A stretch of DNA of 64,000 bases from the NCBI GenBank assembly GCA_963781785.1, contig CAWAHD010000005.1, positions 1,240,001 to 1,304,000 on the forward strand, written 5' to 3'. Position 1 is the stretch's first letter, and each line of letters opens with the position of its first letter. The stretch comes from CAWAHD01 sp963781785. Its GTDB lineage: Bacteria; Planctomycetota; Planctomycetia; Isosphaerales; Isosphaeraceae. This document shows, one piece after another, positions 8,786-19,133 of this stretch. The position numbers and the translations under genes are program-made. Under the pieces are notes generated by a model. The model searched no databases. It was not told the DNA's origin and worked only from the letters and a program-made list of their open reading frames with translations.

Positions 8786-10260
8786 ATGCGCAAGCGCGCC
8801 CGCGCCGCTTTCGGCCACGGTGGGACGTTCTCGACGACCGCTGCTTGCTCAACGGCTACACGCCTGCCCAGATCACGGCGGCATACGGATTGAACGCGAT
8901 CACGTTTCTGTCGCCGACCGGCACAAAGGTCACCGGTGACGGCAGCGGCCAGACGATCGCGCTGGTGGAGGTCGCCCACGACCCCAATCTTCAAGCCTCG
9001 CTGAACACCTTTGATTCCACTTTCGGTTTGCCGGCGACAACGCTTGATGTGATCAACCTCGCTGGCAATCAGACTGATGACGGCTGGGCCGGCGAGGAAT
9101 CGATGGACGCCGAATGGGCGCATGCGATCGCCCCGCGCCAAGATCGTGGTGGTCGAAGCAAGTCCCGGAACGAATGAGTCGAGCGCGTTCGGTGATCTGA
9201 TGGCGGCGATCCAGACAGCCAGTTCGACCGCGGGTGTTTCCGTGGTATCGATGAGCTTTGGCGGCGGCGAATTCTCGGGTGAGGCCGCCCAGGACTCCGT
9301 CTTCACGACTTCGGGCGTGACCTACATCGCGTCAAGCGGCGACGAGGGCACGGTCGAGTGGCCTGCGACGTCGCCCGATGTTCTGGCCGTAGGTGGAACG
9401 TCTCTAGAGGTCAGCGGCTCGGGCAGCTATCAGAGGGAGGTTGGTTGGGTCGGCTCGGGCGGCGGCTTGAGCAGCGGCGAGACGGAGCCCCCGTTTCAAG
9501 ACAGCGTTCAATCGACCAGCACACGCAGCACGCCCGACGTCTCCTTCGACGCCGATCCTTCAACCGGGGTGGCCGCGTATTTCATTCCGCCGGCGAGCAC
9601 CACCGGCGCCGGCGAATGGGGAACCGTCGGCGGCACGAGCCTGGGCGCACGGCCTGGGCGGGAATTCTCGCCATCATCAACCAGGGCCGGGTTCTTGCCG
9701 GCCAGTCGGTCCTGACCGGTGCCACCCAGACTTTGCCGGCACTCTACGGACTGCCGGCGACCGACTATCACAAGGCTCCGCTGACCTCAGGCGGCGGCGG
9801 CACGACCAATCAGGCGATCAACACGGCCAACTACAACACCCAGGCCGGCCTGGGCTCTCCGATCGGTACGCTCCTGATTAACGCCCTGGCCGACGGCACC
9901 GTCGCCCCGGCTCCGCCCCCACCGCCGGCACCACCGCCTCCTCCACCCACCGCCTTGCCGCCGGCGCCCAAGCCACCGCCCTTCACCTTGCCGACGCCTT
10001 CGCCGGCTCCGCCGATCGACAACCCGCTTCCACCCATAACCGTCTGGCCCCCACCCTCACCCTCACCGACTCCCAGGTCGACTGCGCCGATTCCGCAGAC
10101 ACCTCCGCCGGCCCCCCCGCCGAGGGCCGTTCCCAGCCCGAAGGCCAGGAAGAAAGTCGTCGAGCAAAAGCCCAAACCACGCCACGTCGTCCACACCAAG
10201 CCAACCGCCAAGCACACCGCAACTGGCAAGACTAAAACGCCACCGCGCCACGGATCCTGA
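8786..10260 (+). CDS. Secreted sedolisin-family peptidase (S53) with Pro-rich basic tail (three frameshifts)
   Basis: The start is at the ATG of MRKRARAAF. After a 1-base shift near 8812 the sequence reads RPRWDVLDDRCLLNGYTP, the N-terminal pattern of many planctomycete exported proteins. The catalytic domain follows: EESMDAEWAHAIAP supplies Glu and Asp, VSMSFGGGE the oxyanion side, and GGTSLGAPAWAGI the Ser; shifts near 9140 and 9645 break it. After the calcium-site region (YNTQAGLGSPIG) comes about 70 residues dominated by Pro, then a Lys/His-rich tail (KPRHVVHTKPTAKHTATGK). The tail may cross or bind the envelope (inference). No large pro-domain is present. Confidence 0.75.
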
Positions 10261-10351
10261 CCAGACCGCCAAGCCCCGAGCGCGCTTCAAGGCGGCTTCG
10301 CGGTGCGAGCAAACCGGGTGCGCGATCGCCTGCGCGTTGTGCGTCGGTGGC

Positions 10352-10938
10352 TTACGGAACGAGCATCATGAGCAGATAGCCAACAACAAACGTAATGCAC
10401 GCGCAAACCGCGCTCGTCGCGAATGCGCCCAGTGGGTCAGTGCCACCGAGGTGGGCCAGGCGAGCAGAAGCCTTTTCGCCGCTGAGCCCGAACGCTCGGG
10501 TGACAGCGATCGCGCAACAGGCGCGGCCAAGGTAGTGGCCGTTCCCAAAGACTCCACACAAGAGCGGAAGTCCGACGAAGGATGCGAAAAAGCCAAGCCG
10601 GTACCAGGGCGAAGATTCCCGATCGAGGTGCATGACCTGAAAATACACATCTAGAGCCCCGTTGAAGCCGAAGAACAGTGCCCAGATGAGACACGTCTCG
10701 ACGTACATCCGGCGGTACGGAAGCCAGAACGGGCAGAGTAACAGGGCTGCCCAGTTAAACCGTGCCCATGCGCGGGACGTTCCAGCGGGTAGCGCCATAC
10801 TCGAAGGTAGTAACCGGCCCGCGGGCCGACATACGCCCGAAGTTCCGCTGCGGTAACCTCGCCCCACGCGAGTGAGGTGTCATCGGGGCAGTTGAGCGGG
10901 CTGTCAGGCGCCTGATAAGGATTGTCCTCGAACTCCAT
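10352..10938 (-). CDS. DUF2628-like membrane protein with NPYQAP N-terminus (one frameshift)
   Basis: The start is MEFEDNPYQAPDSPLN; the NPYQAP motif is frequent at the start of planctomycete inner-membrane proteins. The middle reads AYVGPRAGYYLR, then after a frame change near 10800 RFNWAALLLCPFWLPYRRMYVE, the DUF2628 signature. About three hydrophobic helices follow (LIWALFFGFNGAL, LGFFASFVGLPLLCGVFGNG, AVCACITFVVGYLLMML). The function of the family is unknown. Confidence 0.7.
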
Positions 10939-11086
10939 GGTTGCTCCGCTTAACATGTCCCTTCTCAGGCGACGACCCTGTGCCGAGAACGCGCGACCCA
11001 AAGCGTCGTACATTCTGGCGCGAGTGCATCCGCAGTCAAGCGGGCAGCGGACTTACGATCAAAGGTAGGGCGATCTCAATCGTCGC

Positions 11087-11790
11087 CTTTCGCTCCGCGA
11101 AAGTATGCCTTCCCAGTATGCGGTACGTGATTTTATTCTGCCATTTACGCTCATCGATGTGTGTTTCGCCTCGCGGATCGAAGGATTCATCGAGCGTCGG
11201 CGTTGTCCTTCATGGAGCGAATGCACATCTTTCGCGGAGCGAAAGGCAACTCTCGTGCTCGCGACTTCTTGGCACTGACGTAGACGACACTGCATCTCGA
11301 TCGCGCATCGCCGAGGTCTTTCTGTCGCCTTTCGCTCCGCGAAAGTGTGTTGGCTCAATCGGCGATTTGGCCTCTCGGATCGAAGCATCCACCGAGCGTC
11401 GGCGACGTCGTTTGTCGCCTTTCGCTCCGCGAAAGCATGCGGTCAGATTCCGTGATTGGCCTCTTGGATCGAGGGATCCGCCAAGCATCGGCGACGTCTT
11501 TTTGTCGCCTTTCGCTCCGCGAAAGATTCCCGTGTCAATCGGCGATCCGCCTATCGGATCGCAGGATCTGCCGAGCATCGGCGACGTCTTTTTGTCGCCT
11601 TTCGCGCCGCGAAGGACCGCCCTCTTCATGATCGATACGCGACTTTAGTCCGATATCTGAGTTTGTCGATGAACGATTCGTCTCTCCGCTGGAAAGATTT
11701 ATCGAGCATCGGCGTAGATTTTAGCAGAGAAAACGCACAACTTTCGCGGAGCGAAAGGCGACTTTGTTCTTACCACGGGGCTATTACTCG
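11087..11790. repeat. Hairpin repeat array 1 (90-bp period)
   Basis: The palindromic core CTTTCGCTCCGCGAAAG (7-bp stem, 3-base loop) occurs at 11087, 11329, 11419, 11509 and, as a variant, 11599. Inverted copies lie at 11229 and 11741. The four copies from 11329 on are spaced exactly 90 bp. Between them part of each spacer is conserved (GGATC ... GGCGACGTC) and about 25 bases vary. The right half (about 11400-11795) is almost identical to 13490-13885. No convincing gene lies between 10939 and 11792. Confidence 0.85.
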
Positions 11791-11792
11791 TG

Positions 11793-12101
11793 TTAGTCCG
11801 ACGCGGGAATGCGATAATAGTCGATTTCGCCTGGCACAAGTCCGGAAAACACCTGCTTGCCTCCTTCATTCTCCAGATAAAGGTTGTCTAATGATAGTAT
11901 GAGTGTGCGTTTTGACTTAACGTCAACACCCGGTTGGATGCCTCGCACAAGTGCGGCCTGTTCGTTGACCTTGCCGCACTTCTGGCACACCAGGTCCTGA
12001 TACTCTTCCATCACGACCAGCTTGTGTTCGCCCAGGCGTTTCAATACGAACGCTGAAAGGACGCTGTCGTGAGGACAGACGACATACATCGTGCGAGTCA
12101 T
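11793..12101 (-). CDS. Small protein with a CxxC zinc-ribbon-like pair
   Basis: The protein has about 102 residues, starting at MTRTMYVVCPHDSVLSAF. CPHD near residue 9 and CQKCGK near residue 40 could together make a zinc site, but only one full CxxC is visible. No membrane helix is seen. I do not recognise the family. It follows a membrane-protein gene on the same strand by about 110 bp and may form an operon with it. The open frame extends upstream of the chosen ATG with unlikely Arg-rich sequence. Confidence 0.5.
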   Translation of the reverse strand: MTRTMYVVCPHDSVLSAFVLKRLGEHKLVVMEEYQDLVCQKCGKVNEQAALVRGIQPGVDVKSKRTLILSLDNLYLENEGGKQVFSGLVPGEIDYYRIPASD

Positions 12102-12210
12102 CGGAACAACCCCATCTTCATGGTTTAGTTCGGGGCCGGGAGAATCCGAGCGCAACCGGTCGCTTGCTCGGCGCCTCCGGACGGACGCACCGACGGATGC
12201 TGATAGGCGC

Positions 12211-12672
12211 CTACCCGGTATTGGCGGCATACATGCACAGGAAGCTCAGAAACGCCAACGGCAACGCCAATAAGTAAAGGACGAAAGCGGCGGGCGCCAG
12301 AGCTCGGGATCGTAACAAGGCCCTCGTCCCCCAACTGATGCAAAGCAAGGCCAGCATTCCACTGGCGACTTGAAATGCCCCTGCGGTCATGGACGACGAC
12401 GCTCCGCGGTCTCCCAAATTACGCGCATGTGCTATTCCAATCAGCCAACTTCCGAGAGTAAGCATGGCGACTGTGCAGACGACGTACGCGTTGATACGGG
12501 TACTGGGTCGTCTGGATTTCAGGGCGAACCAGCAGACTTCGGTTGCGAGCCATGGGAGCACCACCATGAGAATCGGACTGAGCAGAAGCGCGAGCCGAGG
12601 GTCAAGCACGATGAGCATGACGAGCACACACGCTCCGATCAACACGCGCTGGATCATGGTGTTACTTTTCAT
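12211..12672 (-). CDS. Four-helix membrane protein of unknown function
   Basis: The 153-residue protein has four strongly hydrophobic segments: about 9-45 (IGACVLVMLIVLDPRLALLLSPILMVVLPWL, probably two helices), 66-84 (YVVCTVAMLTLGSWLIGIA) and two after residue 98 (AFQVASGMLALLCISWG, AAFVLYLLALPLAFLSFLCMY). There are no charged catalytic motifs. I do not recognise the family. It is the likely first gene of a two-gene unit with the small CxxC protein. Confidence 0.55.
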   Translation of the reverse strand: MKSNTMIQRVLIGACVLVMLIVLDPRLALLLSPILMVVLPWLATEVCWFALKSRRPSTRINAYVVCTVAMLTLGSWLIGIAHARNLGDRGASSSMTAGAFQVASGMLALLCISWGTRALLRSRALAPAAFVLYLLALPLAFLSFLCMYAANTG

Positions 12673-13370
12673 CTCACTTGTCCGTCATTAGTCGAGATGA
12701 TATCAACGGCGATCATGAGGAGTCGCACCGCGACCTTGAACCACCTCGGCATCGCCAAAATCGATGGCTCCGCCGTTTCACTCGAAGGGCTTGATCACGA
12801 ATCGAGATCGCGTTTCTTGAGGGGCGGGTGTACTCCGTAGTTCGCCAGAACGCGGAATACTCGATCAGATCGTGTATCATGACGTGCCCCGCACTGCAAG
12901 GATCTGGTCATTTCTTTCGTTTGGCGTCGACAAACATCTGGCGAAGAAGACCCGTGCCGAGGAATGTCCGTGCGGCGGACGCCTGCACTGCGCTGAGCAG
13001 CGCCAACGACCCACGCAAGCCGCGGGGCGCGACCGCCCAGCGAACCGAGGGAAACGGAAGGACACGCAATGTATGGGCCTGGGGACATGGGAAAGGTCGA
13101 CCGAATGAATGATGCCAGCCCGATGCGCCAGCAACGCTCCGCCACAGTCACAATCGGCTCACCGGGGCACGCGCGATCGTGCAAAGGACGTTGGGCGGAG
13201 TCGATGGGCTGGTCCCAATCGCGCGTCGATGGTAGTCGATCGGCGCCAGCGACATGGCGTGGCGTCGACGGGCGCGGAAGCGAATCGGCTTCACGCCGCT
13301 TGAGCCATCGTGCCGGGCATTCGCCCAGATTGGCCAGGTGGTGCACCCCCCAAACGTGCGGCGATCTCAA
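12673..13370. other. Gene-poor stretch with REP-transposase-like debris
   Basis: No credible gene is seen. The segment at about 13312-13350 reads on the minus strand as GVHHLANLGECPAR, matching the last residues of the complete transposase at 60473-61507. GGACACGCAATG near 13059 matches the repeat found at 60232 and in 61575-61996. This looks like a decayed copy of that transposase locus. Confidence 0.45.
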
Positions 13371-13377
13371 TCGTCGC

Positions 13378-13960
13378 CTTTCGCTCCGCGAAAGTATGCC
13401 CTCCCAATATGCAATACGTGAAGTTAGTCTGACATCTGCGCTCGTCGATGCACGATTGGTCAATCGACTGGAAGGATTTACCGAGCGTCGGCGACGTCGT
13501 TTGTCGCCTTTCGCTCCGCGAAAGCATGCGGTCAAAATCCGTGATTGGCCTCTTGGATCGAAGGATCCGCCAAGCATCGGCGACGTCTTTTTGTCGCCTT
13601 TCGCTCCGCGAAAGATTCCCGTGTCAATCGGCGATCCGCCTATCGGATCGCAGGATCTGCCGAGCATCGGCGACGTCTTTTTGTCGCCTTTCGCGCCGCG
13701 AAGGACCGCCCTCTTCATGATCGATACGCGACTTTAGTCCGATATCTGAGTTTGTCGATGAACGATTCGTCTCTCCGCTGGAAAGATTTATCGAGCATCG
13801 GCGTAGATTTTAGCAGAGAAAATGCACAACTTTCGCGGAGCGAAAGGCGACTTTGTTCTGACCACGGCGCTATTACTCGTGTTAATGTGCGTTCGTGGCG
13901 TCCGCAGGAACAAATGCACAACCTTCGCGGAGCGAACGGCGACTTTGTTCTGTGCACGCC
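13378..13960. repeat. Hairpin repeat array 2 (90-bp period)
   Basis: Copies of CTTTCGCTCCGCGAAAG lie at 13378, 13508, 13598 and 13688 (variant), the last three exactly 90 bp apart. An inverted copy is at 13830 and an inverted variant near 13922. The part from 13490 to 13885 duplicates array 1 at an offset of about 2,089 bp with only a few substitutions. Confidence 0.85.
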
Positions 13961-14449
13961 GTTGGCACCCGTATTCATCTGTGTTACTGGCGTCCTGTGC
14001 CGGCAAGACTCTCCGTGCCCGCAGGTCCGGCATTCCGGCTCTTGCCGACCGGAGGTCTTCTCTGTTCGGCGCGAGTCTCGACCCCGCCGCCAGCCCGACC
14101 GTAGGTCTCCCGTGAAACGCCGGCTCCACTGACGACCGACCACCCACCGAGCTGACGACGCGGGCAGGCTGACCCCGCTCGGCTGACGACACGCCGGCCG
14201 ACACACGCGCGACAGTCGGGCCGTGACGCAGTGAGCACCGTCGCCACTGGGTCACCTGCGTCACGACGACAGCGCGCGTTCCGCATGATCGGCACCAGCG
14301 AAGCTCGGGGGGATTAGCGATCCCAGCCTGAAGGGCGACGCCGGCCGCCGCATCTCGTCGGACTGCTCGGACGGATCGGTCGGATCGGACAGATCAGACG
14401 CGGCGGCCGGATTGCGCCATTTCAGCGAAGGGCTGGATCACTCGGTCCA

Positions 14450-14940
14450 GATGGTCAGTGTACGCCGCCCGGCAGGGGGATGTGGGCGGCCGCGATCCCG
14501 ATACAGCGTGCCGCCGCTACGTTGAACGAGGGATGACAGCACCACCCGACAATCCGTTTCGCGACACCACTCACGGATGGCTACTGGGCAGCCCGGACTT
14601 CGTCGGTCAGATCCGGGCCAGGGTTGGCCGGGCCGAGCACCACGATCAACAACTCGCGGCCCGCCGGTTTTCCACTGATGATCTTGTCTGGATCCAGTCA
14701 GCCGTGGCCGCGCACTGCGGGGTCGATCCGCAGATATTTCGCAACCTTCGCGCCCAGTCGATCAGCCGAGACGTTTCGGCGTGGCTGTCCCGCCAACTGA
14801 CGACCTTTACGTTGCGCGGGCTGGCGGCCGCGTTCGGTCTCGGGCACGCTGACAGCGTCCGGAACCTGAATCGCCGCGTCGACCGCGCGCTGCCTGATCC
14901 CAGCAAGCTCCGGCGAGACATTGTGGCAATTCACCACTAG
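14450..14940 (+). pseudogene. C-terminal remnant of a REP-associated tyrosine transposase
   Basis: The frame reads RWSVYAARQG, then RRYVERGMTAPPDNPFRDTTHGWLLGSPDFV. This is the region following the catalytic domain in planctomycete REP transposases. Next comes a DnaA-C-terminal-like helix-turn-helix (LRGLAAAFGLGHADSVRNLNRRVDRAL). The HUH motif and catalytic Tyr that should precede it are absent, so only the DNA-binding half survives. It lies about 500 bp after hairpin array 2, which such a transposase could have mobilised (inference). Confidence 0.65.
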
Positions 14941-15135
14941 CTCCTGGAAGCCGAATCGAGCTGAGCTGACCATGCGGGGCGGCGGCAGGTCCGCTCAACG
15001 GTTTTGCGCCGGCTCCGGCTCGCTTGACAAGAGCCCAAAACCGTTGACCGGATGTGACCCCACGGACGACCGACGGTTCTTGGTTTTCAATGGTACATCT
15101 GCCTCGTTGTCACTGGAACCGACGATTTGTTGAGG

Positions 15136-16919
15136 TCATCGCCGCGCGGCAACCGACAACGTGAAGCTGGCGAGCTTCCCGCTTGGCTCGCGCAAATCCT
15201 CAAAGTCAGCAAGCAGATCGGTTGGACGTTCGCGATAGGCCTGATGGTTTTCAAATGCTGTGAGTAGCGTTTCAAGCCACGCTCTTCCCTTATCGACGGA
15301 CGACGTTGAACCTCGATGCCCCTGACGGCTGTAAAGATCAATCGCCCGACGCTGCCATTTGGCAGCGGAAGCGAAGTCGCCGACCTCCGCAGTGGCCAAT
15401 GCCATCAGGATGGAACCAGCCTGTTCGGTATGAATGTCCAAAACAGAGGCGCCAGCAGTCGGCTTGAGGACACGAGTCGCATCGTCGATCGCTTTTTGTC
15501 CGTCCCTCTTCCTTGAATCTGTGCACGTTGCACGGATCCAACAGGCTAACGCGGCTGCCCGCGCCTCCAGGTTTGGATCAACTTGGGCAGCCACACCCAG
15601 ATCGCTAAGTGCAAGGTCGTAATCTCTTGACACGTGTCGAATTTGCGCACGCGTGTAATACGCCAATCCAAGTCGCGGATCGCGCCGGATCGCCTCGTCG
15701 GCGTCGGACCTCGCTCTGCCAAGGTTGCCATCCAAACGAAATGCCTTCGCTCTGAAGCAATAGACACCTACAGCATCGGAATCATGCTTCAGTACCATGT
15801 CGAAGTCGACTATAGCGACACGGCATTCGCGCCGGCGAAGCGCGCATATTCCACGGATAAGGTGGCAATCCACGCTGTTAGGGTCCAACCGCACCGCAGT
15901 GTTCGCGGACTCGAAGGCTCCGGAAACGTCGTCTTCCCGGTGCAGAATCTTCGCACGAATCAGATGGGGTAGCGGATTCTTCGGTTCGATTCGGACGGCC
16001 TGATCGCAGTCATCAAGGGCCCTAACTGGGTCCCCCGACTGCATGCGCAAATCGGCCCTTTTGAGAAGCGCGGTCGTATAGGTCGGCGCTGAGTTGGAGC
16101 GCAGCGTCGAAGTCGGTGATTGCACGCTTCAATTCATTGCGCTCGGCCAGAACTGTCCCGCGAGTCATCCATAGCCACGGGACATTTGGCGAAAGTCGGA
16201 TCGAAGCGTCAAAATCGCGCAGGGCCATCTCCGAATTCGACATCTCGATCCATGCCAGCCCGCGCCTCCAGTACAACTCTACACATCCTGGTTTGAAAGA
16301 GAGGGCGGTGGAAAAGTCGGCTATGGCGTCCTTGAAGTGGCCCGTGCGGCAGTATAGCATCCCTCGCGTGTGGTAACCCATGGGCATTTGCGGATCCAGG
16401 CGAATTCCCTCCGCAATCTCAGCCTCGGCGCGCTGCAGGTCGCCGAGCTCACACTGAACACGGCCTAACGGCGCGCTGCGCCGGAGCGAATTTTGGCTCA
16501 CGGCGGATGACCGCAGTCAAGTCGCGAGACGCGTCGCGAAAGCTCCCATAGGCAACTCGAACCGCACCCCTCAAATAGTAATCCTCAAAGGAGTCTCGCG
16601 CTGAGCGGATTCTTTCACCGAAATAGCGCTCCGCGTCAGCGTAGGCCACGACTGCGTTTCGCCTCACCCATCCCGGGGCATCGGTATATCCGTTTGTAAC
16701 AAGAATCCGTTCCTTATCAGTATCTAAAACATCGTACACGAGCACAGATCGATCCGTCGGAACCTTCCCGGTCTTGGTTTCCAATCTGATGTCTAGCGCG
16801 TTCAGCACGACAAGCTCAGGCTTAGGCTGGGGCTGAGCGGCGTACACCTTGCCGAACATAACGCAGGAAAATGAGAGCATCCCACAATACGCCGCCCGGG
16901 AGCAGCAATTCCGTGTCAT
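15136..16919 (-). CDS. Secreted TPR-repeat protein (two frameshifts)
   Basis: The N-terminus is a signal peptide (residues about 1-28, MLSFSCVMFGKVYA). An SH3-like or unknown region follows (VLNALDIRLETKTGKVPTDRSVLVYDV), then about ten TPR units such as ALRDFDASIRLSPNVPWLWMTRG and ALDDCDQAVRIEPKNPLPHLIRA. The frame changes near 16475 and near 16080, and the pieces join to about 590 residues. It probably acts as a protein-binding scaffold outside the cytoplasm. It is divergent from the DUF6165 gene. Confidence 0.75.
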
Positions 16920-17076
16920 CCCTGATCCCCGTTATGGCCTTACCCTGTGTATTGCACCTTCGGCAGTGCGATCCCTGAGCCGCCACAGGGACCTCATTCT
17001 TCACAGAACTCGCGGCGACGCAATAGCAGTGCCGAAGCGGGAAAGTGGGACGGGTCCGAATATTGTTAACGAGCGG

Positions 17077-17503
17077 ATGGCGACCGAGCTCCGGGCGCTG
17101 ATCCCGGCGCGAGCCCGCACGCCGTCGGTGACCGTGCCGGTCGCGCCGGGAGAGCTGCTCGACAAGATCAGCATCCTGGCGATCAAGGCCGAGCGGATCT
17201 CGGACGAGTCCAAGCTGGGCAACGTGCGAGCTGAGCTCGAGCTGCTCTGCCAGGCGAGAGTTAGCTCGATACTCGACCACTTGGGCTTGAAGAAGCTGAC
17301 AGCCGGGCTGCGCTCGGTCAACCAGGCGCCCTGGGACATCGAGGACGAGATTCGGTGCTGCGAGCGCGGCGGTGGTTTCGGCCGGGAGTTCTTCGAGCTG
17401 GTCCAATCAGTGTACAAGAACAACGACCGGCGCGGCGCTCAAGCGGCCGGTCAACGAACGGCTCGGCTCCAGGATCGTCGAGGAAAAAGCATTCCGTGCG
17501 TAG
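17077..17503 (+). CDS. DUF6165 family protein (one frameshift)
   Basis: The product is about 140 residues. Its core is SVTVPVAPGELLDKISILAIKAERI, then KLGNVRAELELL, then SVNQAPWDIEDEIRCCERGGGFG and ELVQSVYKNNDRR. After a frame change near 17435 it continues ALKRPVNERLGSRIVEEKAFRA and stops at TAG 17501. The family is often found with sugar or LPS genes, but none is adjacent here. The start at ATG 17077 is the first that leaves only a short N-terminal tail before the conserved part. Confidence 0.75.
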
Positions 17504-19047
17504 TAAGTGGTGCTGGGAACGTGGTGTCCGTCCGAGCTGCACGAGGCGAACGCAACCGAGAGCGGCATCCGTCGGTTGAATGATCGCTCGGTTCCAGCCT
17601 GAGGACACCGTCGTGGACGGCCGATTCTTCAGCACTGACGAGCCAATCGCATCCCTCGTGCAGCACGACGCCTCGTGGTGGTCAGACTGCGCAAATCACT
17701 CCCGCACAGCCGACCTTGCGCTAATGTCACCGAACAATATTCGGGAAAACACCACAACCGCCAATTAGCCAAACGCTTGGGAACGCGTCTCGTACGTTAT
17801 ACCGTGCGGTAGGTACGTCCCAATTTTCGACACCCTCGTATAATTCTTGTACGTGCGCGAAGAGAGCGTGTGCGCACGACGAGCTGGGGTCAATTTCATG
17901 TTCTGTCACCTGACGAGGATTGAGAGCGACGCCCGTTGCGTCCTCGACGTTTGCGCTCACTCGCTCATCGTGGTTCAAATTTCGTGAGAGACTTCGACTG
18001 CATTGTGGGCGTTCGGGAGAGGCCGAGCCTCATCAACGCGATTGGTCCAATTCCTTGCGCCTTGAGGGCGTATCGGCGAGCCGGAGCCCCGAGCCCGAAA
18101 CCCGCGCATGAACTGGCACGAAGACCCGCTGAAAAACATGCCATCGCGTGCCACTTTCCTGCCACTCGCGGAGCAAATTGCGACACGACGAAAGCCAAGA
18201 TCGCCCTTGTGGTTGCGCAGGGGAATGCCGTCGCCGCAAGGGTGTGCGCCAACAAATGCCGATTGTGCCACTTTTCGGTGGCGATCCTTCCGTGGTCAGA
18301 CGTTGAAAAAACGTGGGCTTTGGGAGTCCGGCGGGAGCACATTATTGGCCGGCGGGTCGAAGCCGGTCAGACGCGGAGTCCATCGCCGCGGCCGAGGCAA
18401 GGTTACAGTGGAGAAGTGCGGACGAGGGAGGGCGGAAGAATCAAGAAAACGGCGAGAGGAACGAACTGCGGGATCGAGTCAAGCAGATCGCGGGACGTCG
18501 GGGAATTACCGTCCAGAAGCGGACTCAAAGAGGCGAGATGTCTGATTCATCCGTCATCCTCGGTCAACGCGCCCCCCTACCCCCCTGAGCATGTGTCAGG
18601 GTTTGGGGCGGGTACTGTCTCAGCACTCTCCGACCTCGTCCGCTGTTAATCGTCCTGGCAATGTGCGAGTTTCTCGCGGTCCAGGATCGCAGCTCAGCTC
18701 ATGTCCGAATCGGAGATATGTCGCGATGCAGAGAGCCATCGCCGAGGCGCTAACTCTCTCAACTGTACCACACGGTGGGTCCTGCGGCGTGGTGGGAAAG
18801 GATCCGAATGGCCGCCGGACCCCTTTCGTTTGGCACAATCGGCAAGATCTCCCCCACGGCGCGGAACGCAGGGCGGAATTCGCGCCGATTTTGGTCCGCT
18901 GGATCCGCGGCCGCCGTGAAGTTCCGAACCAATTGACGCGTTAAGCGATAAATGCCAGTTCTGCCGGCTCTGTCGATCACTCCAAGCGATCGGAACACCG
19001 CGGTTCCACAGAGAACAGATGCACCAGTCCGACCAGTTGCTCCAATT
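17504..19047. other. 1.5-kb stretch without a convincing gene
   Basis: Only weak open frames are present. The best are an 83-codon minus-strand frame at 17727-17978 and a plus-strand frame ending at 18588 that contains NELRDRVKQIAGRRGITVQK, which resembles the coiled-coil start of some transposases. Neither is recognised as a family, and neither has a clear ribosome-binding site. The stretch may be decayed accessory DNA. Confidence 0.4.
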
Positions 19048-19103
19048 ACGAAGAACCTAGGACTTGCGTCCGAGGCTCATTCCCTATTAGATTCTACCCT
19101 AAC
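19048..19103. repeat. 56-bp dispersed element, copy 2
   Basis: It matches 8473-8528 in the same orientation and ends about 30 bp before the NHL lipoprotein start at 19134, so it may contribute to that gene's promoter. Confidence 0.55.
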
Positions 19104-19133
19104 GGGAACTCAGGAAACGAGGCGGACCGCGGC

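Noticed and set aside
11329..11615. CRISPR-like regular repeats.
   Set aside because: The core is a short palindrome, the spacers resemble each other, copies occur in both orientations and no cas gene is present. It is a hairpin tandem array.
11210..11648. Open frames in both directions through the hairpin arrays (peptides such as FAERKAT and LSLRESM).
   Set aside because: They are translations of the repeat itself in several frames, with no independent protein features.
18108..18649. Plus-strand frames between 17.9 and 18.6 kb.
   Set aside because: Composition is Arg/Ser/Gly-rich without domains; only a short coiled-coil-like piece (ELRDRVKQIAG) is suggestive, not enough for a gene call.
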